A stretch of DNA of 46,584 nt from Alphaproteobacteria bacterium (GTDB lineage: Bacteria; Pseudomonadota; Alphaproteobacteria; Micropepsales; Micropepsaceae): positions 1 through 46,584 of the forward strand of contig JAGWZW010000020.1 in assembly GCA_018971835.1 (NCBI GenBank). Direction: 5' to 3'. The translations under genes and the position numbers were made by a program. Numbering within the stretch: the first letter of the stretch is position 1; each line of letters begins with the position of its first letter. The notes under the pieces were generated by a model. The model saw only the letters and a list, made by a program, of their open reading frames with translations. It was not told the DNA's origin and made no database searches. Positions 33,791 through 43,755 of this stretch are shown one piece after another.

Positions 33791-33827
33791 TGGTTAATCC
33801 AATATCTGCAAATTGACGGATTAACCA
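33791..33827. repeat. 10-bp perfect inverted repeat upstream of the polysaccharide deacetylase
   Basis: TGGTTAATCC (33791-33800) and GGATTAACCA (33818-33827) with a 17-base spacer. It lies 72-108 bases upstream of the deacetylase start and just after the molybdenum hydroxylase stop. AT-rich arms and the wide spacer fit a protein operator better than a terminator. The minus strand also reads TTAACCAT, a CtrA-type half motif. Confidence 0.5.
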
Positions 33828-33849
33828 CTGAATTCCTTATGATTATAGT

Positions 33850-36090
33850 TCAACCCGACGTCTGCTTTTGCGGCGGATGCGTAATTGCTGCGACCAGATC
33901 CTGGCCGCGTACCGGCAAATCGCGAATCCGTGCGCCTGTGGCGGCAAAAATGGCATTGGTGATCGCTGGCGCCAGCGGCGGCACGCCCGGCTCGCCGCCG
34001 CCGCCATAGGGCCCGTCGCTGTTGCTGAGATGCACCTCGATTTGCGGACAATCTGCCAATTTCACCATTTCATAGTCCGGAAAGTTGGCTTGCATCACGC
34101 GGCCCTTGTCAATGGAGATGGCGCCGTTCAGCACCGCGCCAAGCCCGAAGATGATGCCGCCTTCGACCTGCGCCCGCAGTCCATCCGGATTGACCGTGGT
34201 GCCGGCATCGACCGCGGCGGTGACACGATGAACGGTCAGCGCGCCCTTGTCGTCCACTTCCACCTCGGCCACTTCGGCCACGATAGTCTGGAAGGATTCG
34301 AAGAGCGCGATGCCGCGCGCGCGGCCTTTGGGCAGCGCCGTGCCCCAGCCCGCCTGCTGCGCCGCCAGCTCCAGCACGGCCCGATGGCGCGGCCGCTGCG
34401 CCAGCAGCGTCCGGCGATAGGCGTAAGGATCGGCGCCGTCCGCATGAGCCAGTTCGTCCACGAACGACTCGATGAAGAATCCGTGCCACGAGGCCTCGAC
34501 GCTGCGCCAGGGCCCGGTGGGAATCGAGGTCGTCAGCTTGGCCGCACCGATGGCCTGATTGGGAATATCGTAAACGATATGGGCTTCGGGGTTCGGATCG
34601 TCCTCGGTGGTGTAGTCGTTGACCCAGGCGAGCGGCGCCCCCTTGCCGTCCAGCGCGGCGCGGAAGCAGGAGATGACGTTCGGCCGGTAGTAATCGTGCT
34701 GCATATCTTCCTCGCGAGTGAAGAGCAGCTTCACGGGAAGGCCTGGCATCGCCATCGCCGTCTGCGCCGCGTAGCGCAGGAAGTTAAAATAGCCGGGCAG
34801 CCGACGCCCAAAGCCGCCGCCCATCTGCAACTGATGGAACGTGACCTTCTCCAGCGGCAGCTTCGCCACTTCGGCACAATAGGCGCGCGCGCCGAGGCCG
34901 TCCTGCGTGCCGGACCATACCTCCAGCGTACCGTCCTTAAAGAGCGCGGTGGCGTTCACCGGCTCCATCTGCGCATGAGCAAGATAGGGCACGCTGTACT
35001 GCGCCTCGACCAGCTTGCCTTTGGCCAACGCATCGGCGCCCGCGCCCGTCTTGACGTCGGACTTGACAGGACCGGACTTGAGCAGGGCATCGCGCTTGGC
35101 TGTGATGCGCGCCGATGTCTCGTCCTCGTTGCCGCTCTTGCGCCACACCGGCGCCAGCGATTCCACGGCATTCTTGGCGCGCCAGAAGCGGTCCGCCACC
35201 ACCACGACGGCATCGTCGAGTTTCACCACCTTGCTCACGCCGCGCATTTTCTCCGCCGCCACGCTGTCGACCGAGGCCAGCTTGGCGCCGAACACCGGCG
35301 CGATGCGCAAGGCGGCGTAGAGCATGCCCGGCACGCGCACGTCGATGCCGTACTGCGCCGTGCCGTTGACCTTGGCCGGCACATCGAAACGCGGCACTGG
35401 CCGGCCGACGATGGTGTACTTGTCAGGCGACTTGAGCACCGGGTTGTCGGACGGCGTGTACGCTGCCGCCTCCGCCGCCAGCTCGCCATAGCCGAAGCTC
35501 TTGCCGCCGTGGAACACGCGGCCCTTCTCGGTGCGGCAGGCATCGGGCGAGACGTTCCAGCGCGCCGACGCCGCCATCACCAGCATCTCGCGCACCGCCG
35601 CGCCCGTCACGCGCATCCCGTAGACACCCGTGAAGCGTACGGCCGAGGAACCGCCGGTGATCTGCAGGTTCTTGTACTCGGCGATGGTGCGGAAGCTGTT
35701 GCCGACGAGGCCGCGCAGGAAAGCCGGCACCTGGCCGTATCCGATATTCTGGCCGGACAGGATGAAGCCTTCGGCCAGCGCACCGTTGGCGAACAGCGGA
35801 TCGGGCGGCGCCTGCTCGCCACGCATCTGGCTCCAGTCGGCGTCGAGTTCCTCGGCCGCCATCTGCGTGAGCGCGGTGATGTTGCCCGTGCCCATGTCGC
35901 AATGGGGCACAATCACGGTGACGATGCCGTCATTGGCGATCTTGATCCAGTTGCTGACGAAGCGCTCGTCCGGCCCGGCGGCCAATGCGTTTTCGCGTTC
36001 GCGCCGGTGGCTCGGCCACAGCGCATAGCCCACGATCAGAGCGCCGCCCGCCGCGACGCCGCCCAGCAAAACCATCCTGCGTGTGGTCAT
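33850..36090 (-). CDS. Molybdopterin-binding subunit of an aldehyde/isoquinoline-type dehydrogenase (IorB-like)
   Basis: 746 residues, xanthine dehydrogenase family large subunit. A twin-Arg N-terminus (TTRRMVLLGGVAAGGALIVGYALW) gives Tat export or anchoring. QMGGGFGRRLPGYF is the molybdopterin motif and GGGGEPGVPPLAPAITNAIFAATG holds the catalytic Glu and C-terminal signature of the periplasmic two-subunit type. It pairs with the 2Fe-2S subunit 10 bases upstream. These enzymes hydroxylate N-heterocycles or oxidise aldehydes and pass electrons to cytochromes; no cytochrome subunit or XdhC-type chaperone is seen here. Confidence 0.92.
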   Translation of the reverse strand: MTTRRMVLLGGVAAGGALIVGYALWPSHRRERENALAAGPDERFVSNWIKIANDGIVTVIVPHCDMGTGNITALTQMAAEELDADWSQMRGEQAPPDPLFANGALAEGFILSGQNIGYGQVPAFLRGLVGNSFRTIAEYKNLQITGGSSAVRFTGVYGMRVTGAAVREMLVMAASARWNVSPDACRTEKGRVFHGGKSFGYGELAAEAAAYTPSDNPVLKSPDKYTIVGRPVPRFDVPAKVNGTAQYGIDVRVPGMLYAALRIAPVFGAKLASVDSVAAEKMRGVSKVVKLDDAVVVVADRFWRAKNAVESLAPVWRKSGNEDETSARITAKRDALLKSGPVKSDVKTGAGADALAKGKLVEAQYSVPYLAHAQMEPVNATALFKDGTLEVWSGTQDGLGARAYCAEVAKLPLEKVTFHQLQMGGGFGRRLPGYFNFLRYAAQTAMAMPGLPVKLLFTREEDMQHDYYRPNVISCFRAALDGKGAPLAWVNDYTTEDDPNPEAHIVYDIPNQAIGAAKLTTSIPTGPWRSVEASWHGFFIESFVDELAHADGADPYAYRRTLLAQRPRHRAVLELAAQQAGWGTALPKGRARGIALFESFQTIVAEVAEVEVDDKGALTVHRVTAAVDAGTTVNPDGLRAQVEGGIIFGLGAVLNGAISIDKGRVMQANFPDYEMVKLADCPQIEVHLSNSDGPYGGGGEPGVPPLAPAITNAIFAATGARIRDLPVRGQDLVAAITHPPQKQTSG

Positions 36091-36100
36091 GGCGTCGCCC

Positions 36101-36553
36101 TCACGCCTTGCCCGCGAGTTCGCGCACGGCGGCGCGAATGCGCGGATAGGAACCGCAGCGGCAGATGTTCGTCACTGCCGCCTGGAGATCGGCATCGCTG
36201 GGATGGGGATTGGTTTTGAGCAGCGCCGCCACGGCCATGACCATGCCGGACTGGCAATAGCCGCATTGCGGCACCTGATGCGTGATCCAGGCTTTTTGCA
36301 CATCGGTCAATCCGCCCGCGCCGAGGCCCTCGATGGTGACAATCTCCTTGCCAGCCACCGTCGAAACCGGCGTGACACAACTGCGCACCGCCTCGCCGTC
36401 CAGATGCACGGTGCAGGCGCCGCAGGCCGCGACGCCGCAGCCGAACTTGGTGCCGGTCAGCCCCAGTTCGTCGCGCAGCACCCAGAGCAACGGGGTGTCC
36501 GGTTCCACATCGAGCGTGTGGACTTGTCCGTTCACCTTCAGATCGATGGCCAT
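36101..36553 (-). CDS. (2Fe-2S)-binding subunit of the molybdenum hydroxylase (IorA-like)
   Basis: 150 residues. The plant-type ferredoxin cluster uses the Cys set in [23 protein letters not shown]. The second cluster uses CGYCQSGM and [14 protein letters not shown]. It relays electrons from the molybdenum centre of the next gene's product. No Tat signal is seen, as expected for a subunit that rides out with its partner. Confidence 0.95.
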   Translation of the reverse strand: MAIDLKVNGQVHTLDVEPDTPLLWVLRDELGLTGTKFGCGVAACGACTVHLDGEAVRSCVTPVSTVAGKEIVTIEGLGAGGLTDVQKAWITHQVPQCGYCQSGMVMAVAALLKTNPHPSDADLQAAVTNICRCGSYPRIRAAVRELAGKA

Positions 36554-36660
36554 CGGCGCCCTCCCTCGACGGCTGATCTGCGATCATACATCGATCATAC
36601 CGAGACGCCAGCAAGCGGGTGGCTCAATTTTCCGCCCGACTGCCGGAGTGGATGTGAGGC

Positions 36661-37731
36661 TCAGGCCGGTTCGGGTTCGCGCATCGCCGGGTAGTCGGTG
36701 TAGCCCTTGGGGCCGCCCGAATAGAAGGTGGCAGCCTCCCAGGCATTGAGCGGTGCACCGGCCACAAAGCGCGCAACCAGATCGGGGTTGGCGATGTAGT
36801 CCTTGCCGAAAGCGACGGCATCGGCCACGCCCACTGTAAGCGCCCGCTCGGCCGTGTCCTTGGTGAAGCCTTCATTGGCGATATAGACGCCGCCGAAGGC
36901 CTCACGGATCGCCGGCCCGATGCTGTCGTCGCGCTGCGCCTCGCGCGCGCAAATGAAGGCGAGCTTGCGCTTGCCCAGTTCGCGGCCGACATAGGTGAAG
37001 GTGGCGAGGCGATCGCTGTCGCCCATGTCGTGCGAGTCGCAACGCGGCGCCAAGTGCATCCCGACGCGATCGGCGCCCCACACCTCGCAGCAGGCGTCGG
37101 CGACTTCCAGCATCAAGCGCGCCCGCTTCTCGCGGCTGCCGCCATAGGCATCGCTGCGCCGGTTGGTCTTGTCCTGCAGGAACTGGTCGAGCAGATAGCC
37201 GTTGGCGCCGTGAATCTCGACGCCGTCGAAACCGGCCCGCTTGGCGTTCTCGGCGCCGTTGCGATAGGCGGCGATGACGGCGGGAATCTCGTCCGTCTCC
37301 AGCGCGCGTGGGACCGGAAAGGGCCGCTTGGGTCTGAGCAGGCTGACATCGCCAGCCGCCGCAATCGCGCTGGCGGAGATGGGCGGCTTGCCATCGAGGA
37401 GGGACGGATCGGAGATGCGCCCGACATGCCAGAGCTGCATGAAGATGCGCCCGCCCGCCTTGTGTACGGCGGCGGTGATGGCCTTCCAGCCTTCGGTCTG
37501 CGCCTCGGACCAGATGCCGGGCGTGCCGACATAGCCGACGCCCATCGGATCGACCGAGGTGGCTTCGGACAGGATCAGGCCGGCGGTGGCGCGCTGGGCG
37601 TAATACTCCGCCATCAGCGGCACCGGCACGCGCGTTTCCGGGTTGGCCCGCGAACGCGTCAGCGGCGCCATCACGATGCGGTTGGGCAGGCGCAGGCTGC
37701 CCACTTGAAGCGGATCGAAAAGCGAGGTCAT
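36661..37731 (-). CDS. Old Yellow Enzyme-family alkene reductase
   Basis: 356 residues, FMN-dependent TIM barrel. PLTRSRANPETRVPVPLMAEYYAQRA, ATSVDPMGVGYVGTPGIWS, EIHGANGYLLDQFLQDKTNRRSDAYGG and IANPDLVARF are the classical OYE/NemA blocks. The enzyme reduces activated C=C bonds (enones, nitro-alkenes) using NAD(P)H in the cytoplasm. It stands alone between the molybdenum hydroxylase and valS, with about 107 bases to each side. Confidence 0.95.
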   Translation of the reverse strand: MTSLFDPLQVGSLRLPNRIVMAPLTRSRANPETRVPVPLMAEYYAQRATAGLILSEATSVDPMGVGYVGTPGIWSEAQTEGWKAITAAVHKAGGRIFMQLWHVGRISDPSLLDGKPPISASAIAAAGDVSLLRPKRPFPVPRALETDEIPAVIAAYRNGAENAKRAGFDGVEIHGANGYLLDQFLQDKTNRRSDAYGGSREKRARLMLEVADACCEVWGADRVGMHLAPRCDSHDMGDSDRLATFTYVGRELGKRKLAFICAREAQRDDSIGPAIREAFGGVYIANEGFTKDTAERALTVGVADAVAFGKDYIANPDLVARFVAGAPLNAWEAATFYSGGPKGYTDYPAMREPEPA

Positions 37732-37846
37732 GGGAAGTCCTTGGATAGCGGATTCGAGTCAAAGATAGGGAGCGGCGGCCGCCGCAACAAGGCAGGCCAG
37801 TATTGCAGACGACGCAGACGCGCGAACGCCGCCAACATCCCGCCCG

Positions 37847-40633
37847 CTACCCCAGATGCTTGATCGCCTCGCTCAGCCGCGCCGCCAGCGCCGCCGCGTC
37901 GGCCCGCTTCTCGCGCTGCTCGGCGAGTACCTCCTCGGGGGCGCGACTGACGAACTGCTCATTGGCCAGCTTGGCGTCGAAGCGGGCGATCTCGTCGTTG
38001 GCCTTCTTCAGCTCCTTTTCGAGGCGCGCGCGCTCCTTGGCGAAGTCGATGACGTCGCCCAGCGGCAGCGCCGCCACCGCCTCGCCGATCACGAACTGCG
38101 CCGAGCCTTGCGGCAGCGCGCCGTCCGTGCGCGCATCGGCCAGCCGCGCCAGGGTCGCAATCACGTCGCGGTGGGTTTGCAGGCGGCGGGCGGTTTCGGC
38201 ATTGGCATCCTTCAGCACCAGTTGAATCTTCGCCGACGGCGGCACGTTCATCTCCGAACGGATGGAACGGATGCCGGAGACGAGGTCGATCACCCATTGC
38301 ATCTCGTCATGCGCCGCCTTGTCCTCCGGCAGCGACCACAGCGACGGCCAGGCGGACTGGATCAAAAGGTGTTCGCGCGGGCCTGCATGTTCGGCGGTGC
38401 GCGCCCACAATTCCTCGGTGATGAAGGGCATGAAGGGATGCAGCAACGTGAGGATCTGGTCGCGCACCCAGGCGGCGGCGGCGCGCGTCTCGGCCTTCGC
38501 CGCTTCGTCGCTGCCGTTGAACACCGGCTTGGCGAATTCCAGATACCAGTCGCAGAACACGTCCCAGACGAAATGATAGGCCGCGCCGGCGGCCTCGTTG
38601 AAGCGCAGCGCCTCCAGCGCGCCGGTGACGTCCGCGGCGGCGGCGCGGGTTTCGCCCACGATCCATTTGTTGAGCGTGAGCGACACCGTGGCCGGATCGA
38701 AATCGGCTTTGGTCACGCATTCGTTCATCTCGCAGAAGCGCGCGGCGTTCCACAGCTTGGTGGCGAAGTTGCGGTTGACTTCGACGCGGCTGGGGCCGAT
38801 GCGCATGTCCCGCCCCTGCCCGGCCGCCAGCGCCAGCGTGAAGCGCAGCGCGTCGGCGCCGTACTGGTCGATGAGATCGAGCGGATCGACGACGTTGCCC
38901 TTCGTCTTCGACATCTTCACGCCCTTCTCGTCCAGTACGCGGGTGTGAATGAAGACCGTGTGGAACGGCACCTCGTCCATGAAGTGCAGGCCCATCATCA
39001 TCATGCGGGCGACCCAGAAGAAGATGATGTCGAAGCCGGTGATGAGGACGGAGGTGGGATAGTACCGCTTCAGCTCCGGCGTTTCGTCCGGCCAGCCCAG
39101 CGTCGAGAACGGCCACAGCGCGGACGAAAACCAAGTATCGAGGACGTCTTCGTCTCGAAATATCTGAAAAACTAATCCACCTCTTTGAGCATCAGTACGG
39201 AATCCGTCCTCACCTATTTCAACTGGTCGTCCGTAATATTCTTCCGCTGCCTTGAGGGCATCTTCTTCAGTCTCGGCCACGAATGCTTCAAAACTCTCGC
39301 TGCTGAGCGCACGAACAGAGCTTGGGCCAGCAAAATCGATATGCCGGTTCTCATCCATCTTGAGCCCATACCAAACTGGTATCTGGTGCCCCCACCAGAG
39401 CTGGCGCGAGATGCACCAGGGCTGGATGTTCTTCAACCAGTGGAAATAGACGTTGGTCCAGTTCTCCGGCACGAAACGCGTGCGCCCGTCTTCAACCGCT
39501 TTCAGAGCCTTTTCCGCTAACGGCTTGACATCAAAGTACCATTGCTCGGTCAGATAGGGTTCGAGCACGACGGTCTTGGTCTTCTCGTCATGCGGCACGG
39601 CGTGGGTGATCGGCTCGATCTTGTCCACCAGTTCCAGCGCCTCCAGATCGGCCAGAATCTGTTCGCGCGCCTTGAAGCGGTCGAGCCCGCGATAGGCCTG
39701 CGGCACGCTGTCGTTCAGCGTCGCATCCTTGTTGAGGATGTTGAGGATCGGCAGGTTGTGGCGCTTGCCGACCTCGAAGTCGTTGAAGTCGTGGCCGGGG
39801 GTGATTTTGACCGCGCCGGTGCCCTTCTCGGGATCGGAATGCTCGTCCGCGATGATGGGGATCGGCCGACTCGCCAAGGGCAGGATCACCCGCTTGCCGA
39901 CCAGATCCTTGTAGCGTTCATCGTCGGGATGCACGGCCACCGCGGTATCGCCCAGCATGGTTTCGGGCCGCGTGGTCGCCACCACAATGAAGCGGCCCGG
40001 CTCGTTCTCGATGGGATATTTCAGATGCCAGAGATGGCCCTTCAGCTCGATGCTTTCGACTTCGAGATCGGAAACGGCCGTCTGCAGCCGCGGATCCCAG
40101 TTTACCAGCCGTTTGTCCTTGTAGATCAGGCCCTGCTTGTGCAGCTCCACGAACACCTTGAGCACGGCGCGGGAGAGCCCCTCGTCCATGGTGAAGCGCT
40201 CGCGGCTCCAATCGCAGGAGGCGCCGAGGCGGCGCAGCTGCTGCGTGATGGCGCCGCCGGATTCGGCCTTCCATTCCCAGACCTTCTCGACAAACTGCTC
40301 GCGCGTCATGTCGCGGCGGCTCTGCTGCTTCTCGGCCAGTTGCCGCTCGACCACGAGTTGCGTGGCGATGCCGGCATGGTCCATGCCGGGCTGCCACAGC
40401 ACGTCCTTGCCCCGCATCCGCTCGAAGCGGGTCAGCGCGTCCTGCAGCGTGTTGTTGAGGGCGTGGCCGATGTGCAGCCGCCCGGTGACGTTGGGCGGCG
40501 GGATGACGATGCAGAAGGGTTCGGCTCCCGCGTCCGCGCCGGGGCGCCGCCCGGCCCGGAAGGCGCCCGAGGCCTCCCACTCAGCGTAGATACGGCCCTC
40601 GACCGCGGCGGGGCTGAAGGTCTTGTCGAGCAT
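37847..40633 (-). CDS. valS: Valine-tRNA ligase
   Basis: 928 residues, class I synthetase. HIGH is seen in GRLHIGHALNN and KMSKS in GVKMSKTKGN. The CP1 editing region (GDTAVAVHPDDERY) and a C-terminal coiled coil (IDFAKERARLEKELKKANDEIARFDAKLANEQ) are present. Residues about 431-498 (bases ~39140-39340) are encoded by noticeably AT-richer DNA with different codon use, between the editing region and DVLDTWFSSALWP. The frame is intact there. It leads the valS-popZ-tolC-pcm order common in alphaproteobacteria. Confidence 0.97.
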   Translation of the reverse strand: MLDKTFSPAAVEGRIYAEWEASGAFRAGRRPGADAGAEPFCIVIPPPNVTGRLHIGHALNNTLQDALTRFERMRGKDVLWQPGMDHAGIATQLVVERQLAEKQQSRRDMTREQFVEKVWEWKAESGGAITQQLRRLGASCDWSRERFTMDEGLSRAVLKVFVELHKQGLIYKDKRLVNWDPRLQTAVSDLEVESIELKGHLWHLKYPIENEPGRFIVVATTRPETMLGDTAVAVHPDDERYKDLVGKRVILPLASRPIPIIADEHSDPEKGTGAVKITPGHDFNDFEVGKRHNLPILNILNKDATLNDSVPQAYRGLDRFKAREQILADLEALELVDKIEPITHAVPHDEKTKTVVLEPYLTEQWYFDVKPLAEKALKAVEDGRTRFVPENWTNVYFHWLKNIQPWCISRQLWWGHQIPVWYGLKMDENRHIDFAGPSSVRALSSESFEAFVAETEEDALKAAEEYYGRPVEIGEDGFRTDAQRGGLVFQIFRDEDVLDTWFSSALWPFSTLGWPDETPELKRYYPTSVLITGFDIIFFWVARMMMMGLHFMDEVPFHTVFIHTRVLDEKGVKMSKTKGNVVDPLDLIDQYGADALRFTLALAAGQGRDMRIGPSRVEVNRNFATKLWNAARFCEMNECVTKADFDPATVSLTLNKWIVGETRAAAADVTGALEALRFNEAAGAAYHFVWDVFCDWYLEFAKPVFNGSDEAAKAETRAAAAWVRDQILTLLHPFMPFITEELWARTAEHAGPREHLLIQSAWPSLWSLPEDKAAHDEMQWVIDLVSGIRSIRSEMNVPPSAKIQLVLKDANAETARRLQTHRDVIATLARLADARTDGALPQGSAQFVIGEAVAALPLGDVIDFAKERARLEKELKKANDEIARFDAKLANEQFVSRAPEEVLAEQREKRADAAALAARLSEAIKHLG

Positions 40634-40745
40634 GGAAACGGCAACCTCTTGAACGCAATCCGGTTACGGGGTCGTGCAACCCCGGCGCCGGATCGTCAAG
40701 AGGCAGACCGGGGTTTTGCTGCCCGGCCGTGGGGAAACGGGGGGG

Positions 40746-41399
40746 TCAGCGGCGGCGCGACTTGGCTACCCGCGCCACTTCGTTGCGGACAGCCTCTTCC
40801 AGCATGGGCGGGAAGTTCTGGTCCAGCCATTCGCGGATGACGGGCTTCATGCGCTCGACGATGGTCCGGGTCTCGTCCCCCAGCCATCTGCGCAGCACCG
40901 GCTCGAACGTCTCGCGCACGGCCCGGTCGAATACGGCCTCGACGCTGGCCCCTTCAATCGAGGGCGGGATAGCATGAGGAGTGGGCGCCTCCGGCTCATC
41001 GACCGGCTCGATGCTGGCAAAGGCATCATCCAGGGCCCTGCGGGTCTTGTCGGAAAAAATGTCACTCGACGGAGCGGGCTCAGGCTGTGGTTCGGGCGCA
41101 ACGGCTTTGGGTTCAGACACCGGCGGCTCCTCGATTGGCTCAAAAACGATATCGTCGGCCCTGTCAGCAGGCGGAGCCACGGCGGACACTGGTTCTTCTG
41201 CGACTTCGTCCGTCAATTCCAGGACGTCCTCGGCCTCGACGGCGGGCGCCGCCACGACTTCAGGCGCAGCGGGAACCGGCTCGGGCACAGGCTGGACCGC
41301 GGCGGCGGCAGGCTGGCTCTCAGTTGCATCCTCCGAGATGATTTTCCGAATGGAAGCCAGAATCTCTTCCATAGTCGGTTCATGCTGCGGATTCGACAT
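40746..41399 (-). CDS. popZ: PopZ-like polar organising protein (DUF2497)
   Basis: 217 residues from the ATG at 41399; an ATG seven codons upstream is possible. The N-terminal helix EPTMEEILASIRKIISED is the conserved partner-binding part. A long Pro/Glu/Ala-rich acidic linker follows (about 25-140). The C-terminal helices (VRETFEPVLRRWLGDETRTIVERM and VIREWLDQNFPPMLEEAVRNEVARVA) make the oligomerising part. In Caulobacter PopZ forms a polar condensate that anchors the ParB-origin complex and signalling proteins. The family is limited to alphaproteobacteria, which supports the taxon. Confidence 0.94.
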   Translation of the reverse strand: MSNPQHEPTMEEILASIRKIISEDATESQPAAAAVQPVPEPVPAAPEVVAAPAVEAEDVLELTDEVAEEPVSAVAPPADRADDIVFEPIEEPPVSEPKAVAPEPQPEPAPSSDIFSDKTRRALDDAFASIEPVDEPEAPTPHAIPPSIEGASVEAVFDRAVRETFEPVLRRWLGDETRTIVERMKPVIREWLDQNFPPMLEEAVRNEVARVAKSRRR

Positions 41400-41512
41400 C
41401 GTCACACTCCGGCCCGGCACATCGGGGGTTCCTCGGAAACCCTAAGACACTTACCCAAAGAAGGAAAGACGAAGTTAACGCCCACGCAATTTTGCCTTCC
41501 GGCGGGCAGAAT

Positions 41513-42892
41513 TCAATCGCCGAATCCGATCCAGCGCGCAGCGTTATCGTCGTAATATACCTCGGGATCGTAGAGTTTCACCTTCAATCCAAGGTTTCGC
41601 GCGGTGAGCTGACCAGTGGCTGCGAGAAGCTGATAGGCTGCCACTTCCGCGTCGCGTTCGGACGTCACCAGAGCCACCTGCGCGTTGAGCAACTCCTGTT
41701 CGGCGTTGAGCACATCCAGCACTGTGCGCGCGCCGACCGCCTGCTCACGTTGCACGCCCTCATGGGCCAGCTCATTGGCCGTTAGCTGCGCCTTGTTGGA
41801 GCCGATGGTCGCCTGTGCTGACTGAAAGGTTTCCCAGGCCCCACGCACACTGTCCTGCACCTGCCTGCGGGCGGTGACGACGTTGAGCTGGCTCTGGCTG
41901 TGCAACTGCTTGGCCTGACGGATATCGGCCTCGTCAGAGCCCCCCTGGTAAAGCGGAACCGTCAACTCGGCCATCAGTGAGGTGGAGGTCGTGGCCGGCT
42001 GAGCCAGAACTCCGCCAAAAGACTGTGCACCGGAATAGCCATATTGGGCCTGGATCGAGACTTGCGGCAGCAACGCACCGACCGAGTCGTCCACCGCATG
42101 ATCGGCGGCGCGCTCGGTTTCTTCGGCGACGATCAGGACGGGGCTTTGCTTCTCGGCCACCGCTTCGGCATCGGCAAGCGAGGCCGGCAGCTTGGGCAAT
42201 GGTGAGGAGGCGGTAAGAGTTTCCGCGGGCCGGCCGATCACCTGCTCGTAGTTCGCGCGGCTGACGGCGAATTGCCCTTCCGCGCTCACCAGGCTGGACT
42301 GGGCGCCGGCCAGGCGGGCACGCGCCTGCGCGACATCGGTCTTGGTCAGATCGCCGACTTTGAACTGGAGTTCCGTGGCCTTGAGCTGCTTCTCCAGCAC
42401 CTCGACATTGTGGCGCTGCAGATCGACGATGGCGCTGTCCCGGACGACGTCCATATAAGCCGTCGCGGCCGCCAGCAGGACATTCTGCTCGACCTGATCG
42501 AGTTGGGCGCGCCCCGCCCGGACCAGGGCATTGGCCTTGGCGATTTCCGCCCAGGTACGCCCGCCACGAAACACCGGCTGGGTCAGCGTCACCTGCCCCT
42601 GTAGCGGGTGAGTGGTGTTCTTGGACGGATAGGGCGGCAGCGTGCCGGCGAAGTGGTAGTCCTGGTCGCCGTAGGTGCCCTGAGCGCTGACCGAGGGCCG
42701 CCAGCCGCCATTGGCCTTGGCCACGCCCTCATCCGTGGCCTTGAGCGAGGCACGCTGGGCCGCAAGCTGCGGGTTGGTGTCGTAGGCCACGGCAAGGGCG
42801 TCGGCGAGCGCAAGGGGGCCAGCCTGCGCTGCCCCGGCCCAGCTCAGCCACACCACTGCCGCCAGGCCAACGCCGGTCCACGTTCTGCTCAT
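41513..42892 (-). CDS. tolC: TolC-family outer-membrane efflux/secretion channel
   Basis: 459 residues with a signal peptide (VGLAAVVWLSWAGAAQA). Two repeats of long alpha-helical hairpins with short beta-barrel strands are seen, beginning LALADALAVAYDTNPQLAAQRASLKA. The C-terminal LTANELAHEGVQREQAVGARTVLDVLNAEQELLNAQVALV is the TolC signature. It forms the outer-membrane duct for type I secretion and RND efflux. It stands between popZ and pcm, an order known in related genomes. Confidence 0.94.
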   Translation of the reverse strand: MSRTWTGVGLAAVVWLSWAGAAQAGPLALADALAVAYDTNPQLAAQRASLKATDEGVAKANGGWRPSVSAQGTYGDQDYHFAGTLPPYPSKNTTHPLQGQVTLTQPVFRGGRTWAEIAKANALVRAGRAQLDQVEQNVLLAAATAYMDVVRDSAIVDLQRHNVEVLEKQLKATELQFKVGDLTKTDVAQARARLAGAQSSLVSAEGQFAVSRANYEQVIGRPAETLTASSPLPKLPASLADAEAVAEKQSPVLIVAEETERAADHAVDDSVGALLPQVSIQAQYGYSGAQSFGGVLAQPATTSTSLMAELTVPLYQGGSDEADIRQAKQLHSQSQLNVVTARRQVQDSVRGAWETFQSAQATIGSNKAQLTANELAHEGVQREQAVGARTVLDVLNAEQELLNAQVALVTSERDAEVAAYQLLAATGQLTARNLGLKVKLYDPEVYYDDNAARWIGFGD

Positions 42893-42936
42893 GAATATCC
42901 CCTGCCCGAAACTGCTTCGGGGATCATGTGGGGATT

Positions 42937-43590
42937 CTAGAGCACGAATCCAACTGGCTTGCGGAATGCTGCCAGCAACGGCGCAGCCCCGTCGAAGTCG
43001 CCGCGGGAACCGATATGGCCGTCGTGGCGCACATAGCGATAGGCTCGAATCTGCGGCCCTTTCTGCACCATCGCAACCAACCGGCCACCCTCGGCGAGCT
43101 GCGCCAGAAGTCCGTCCGGCACCTCTTCCACCGCGCCCTCGATCACAATGACGTCATAGGGGGCAGCGGCGCGATGGCCTTCCCGGAGCCCGCCCTGCAC
43201 GACCTCGGCATTGGTGACGCCCACCGCCGGCAGCATTTCGCTGGCCACGCGCACCAACTCGGCATCGCTCTCCAGGCCGTAAACTTTCTTTGCCAGCCGG
43301 GCCAGCACGGCACAGGAATAGCCGGAGGTACAGCCGACATCGAGCACAGTGTCGCCCTCGCCCACCTCTGCCAGCCGGATCAGCTTGGCCAGTGTGCGCG
43401 GTTCCAGCAGATGGCGGCCATGCACGACCTCTACCGCCGCCTCGGCATAGGCCGAATCGCGCTTGGCGGCCGGCACAAAGCGCTCCCGCGGAACCTCGAG
43501 CATCGCGTTTTGGATACGCGGGTCCGGCACGTCACTGGTACGGACCTGCGATTCGACCATGTTGACGCGTTGGGCAGTATAATCGGGCAT
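42937..43590 (-). CDS. pcm: Protein-L-isoaspartate O-methyltransferase family protein
   Basis: 217 residues, class I SAM methyltransferase. VESQVRTSDVPDPRIQNAMLEVPRERFVP is the family's N-terminal substrate region and VLDVGCTSGYSCAVLARL the SAM-binding motif I. It would repair isoaspartyl residues in the cytoplasm. Homologues at this spot in alphaproteobacteria lie next to tolC and are often of the shorter Pcm-like type, so true activity is probable rather than sure. Confidence 0.9.
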   Translation of the reverse strand: MPDYTAQRVNMVESQVRTSDVPDPRIQNAMLEVPRERFVPAAKRDSAYAEAAVEVVHGRHLLEPRTLAKLIRLAEVGEGDTVLDVGCTSGYSCAVLARLAKKVYGLESDAELVRVASEMLPAVGVTNAEVVQGGLREGHRAAAPYDVIVIEGAVEEVPDGLLAQLAEGGRLVAMVQKGPQIRAYRYVRHDGHIGSRGDFDGAAPLLAAFRKPVGFVL

Positions 43591-43755
43591 CGGACGACTC
43601 GCGAAATTGGGCGGCGGGACGGCGGGCTTATACGTCCGGCGCGGCGGGCTGACAACGCGACCAATAACCCGCTTTTCCCCTCAAGCACCCCCGCGGCGGC
43701 ACTTAGCAATTGTCGGCAGCCACGGCGATCTGATATAGGCCCCGCTCACCAAAGG

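Noticed and set aside
33868..36219. 783-codon plus-strand frame opposite the molybdenum hydroxylase
   Set aside because: Long open antisense frames are expected at this GC content; composition (His/Arg-rich) is not that of a real protein.
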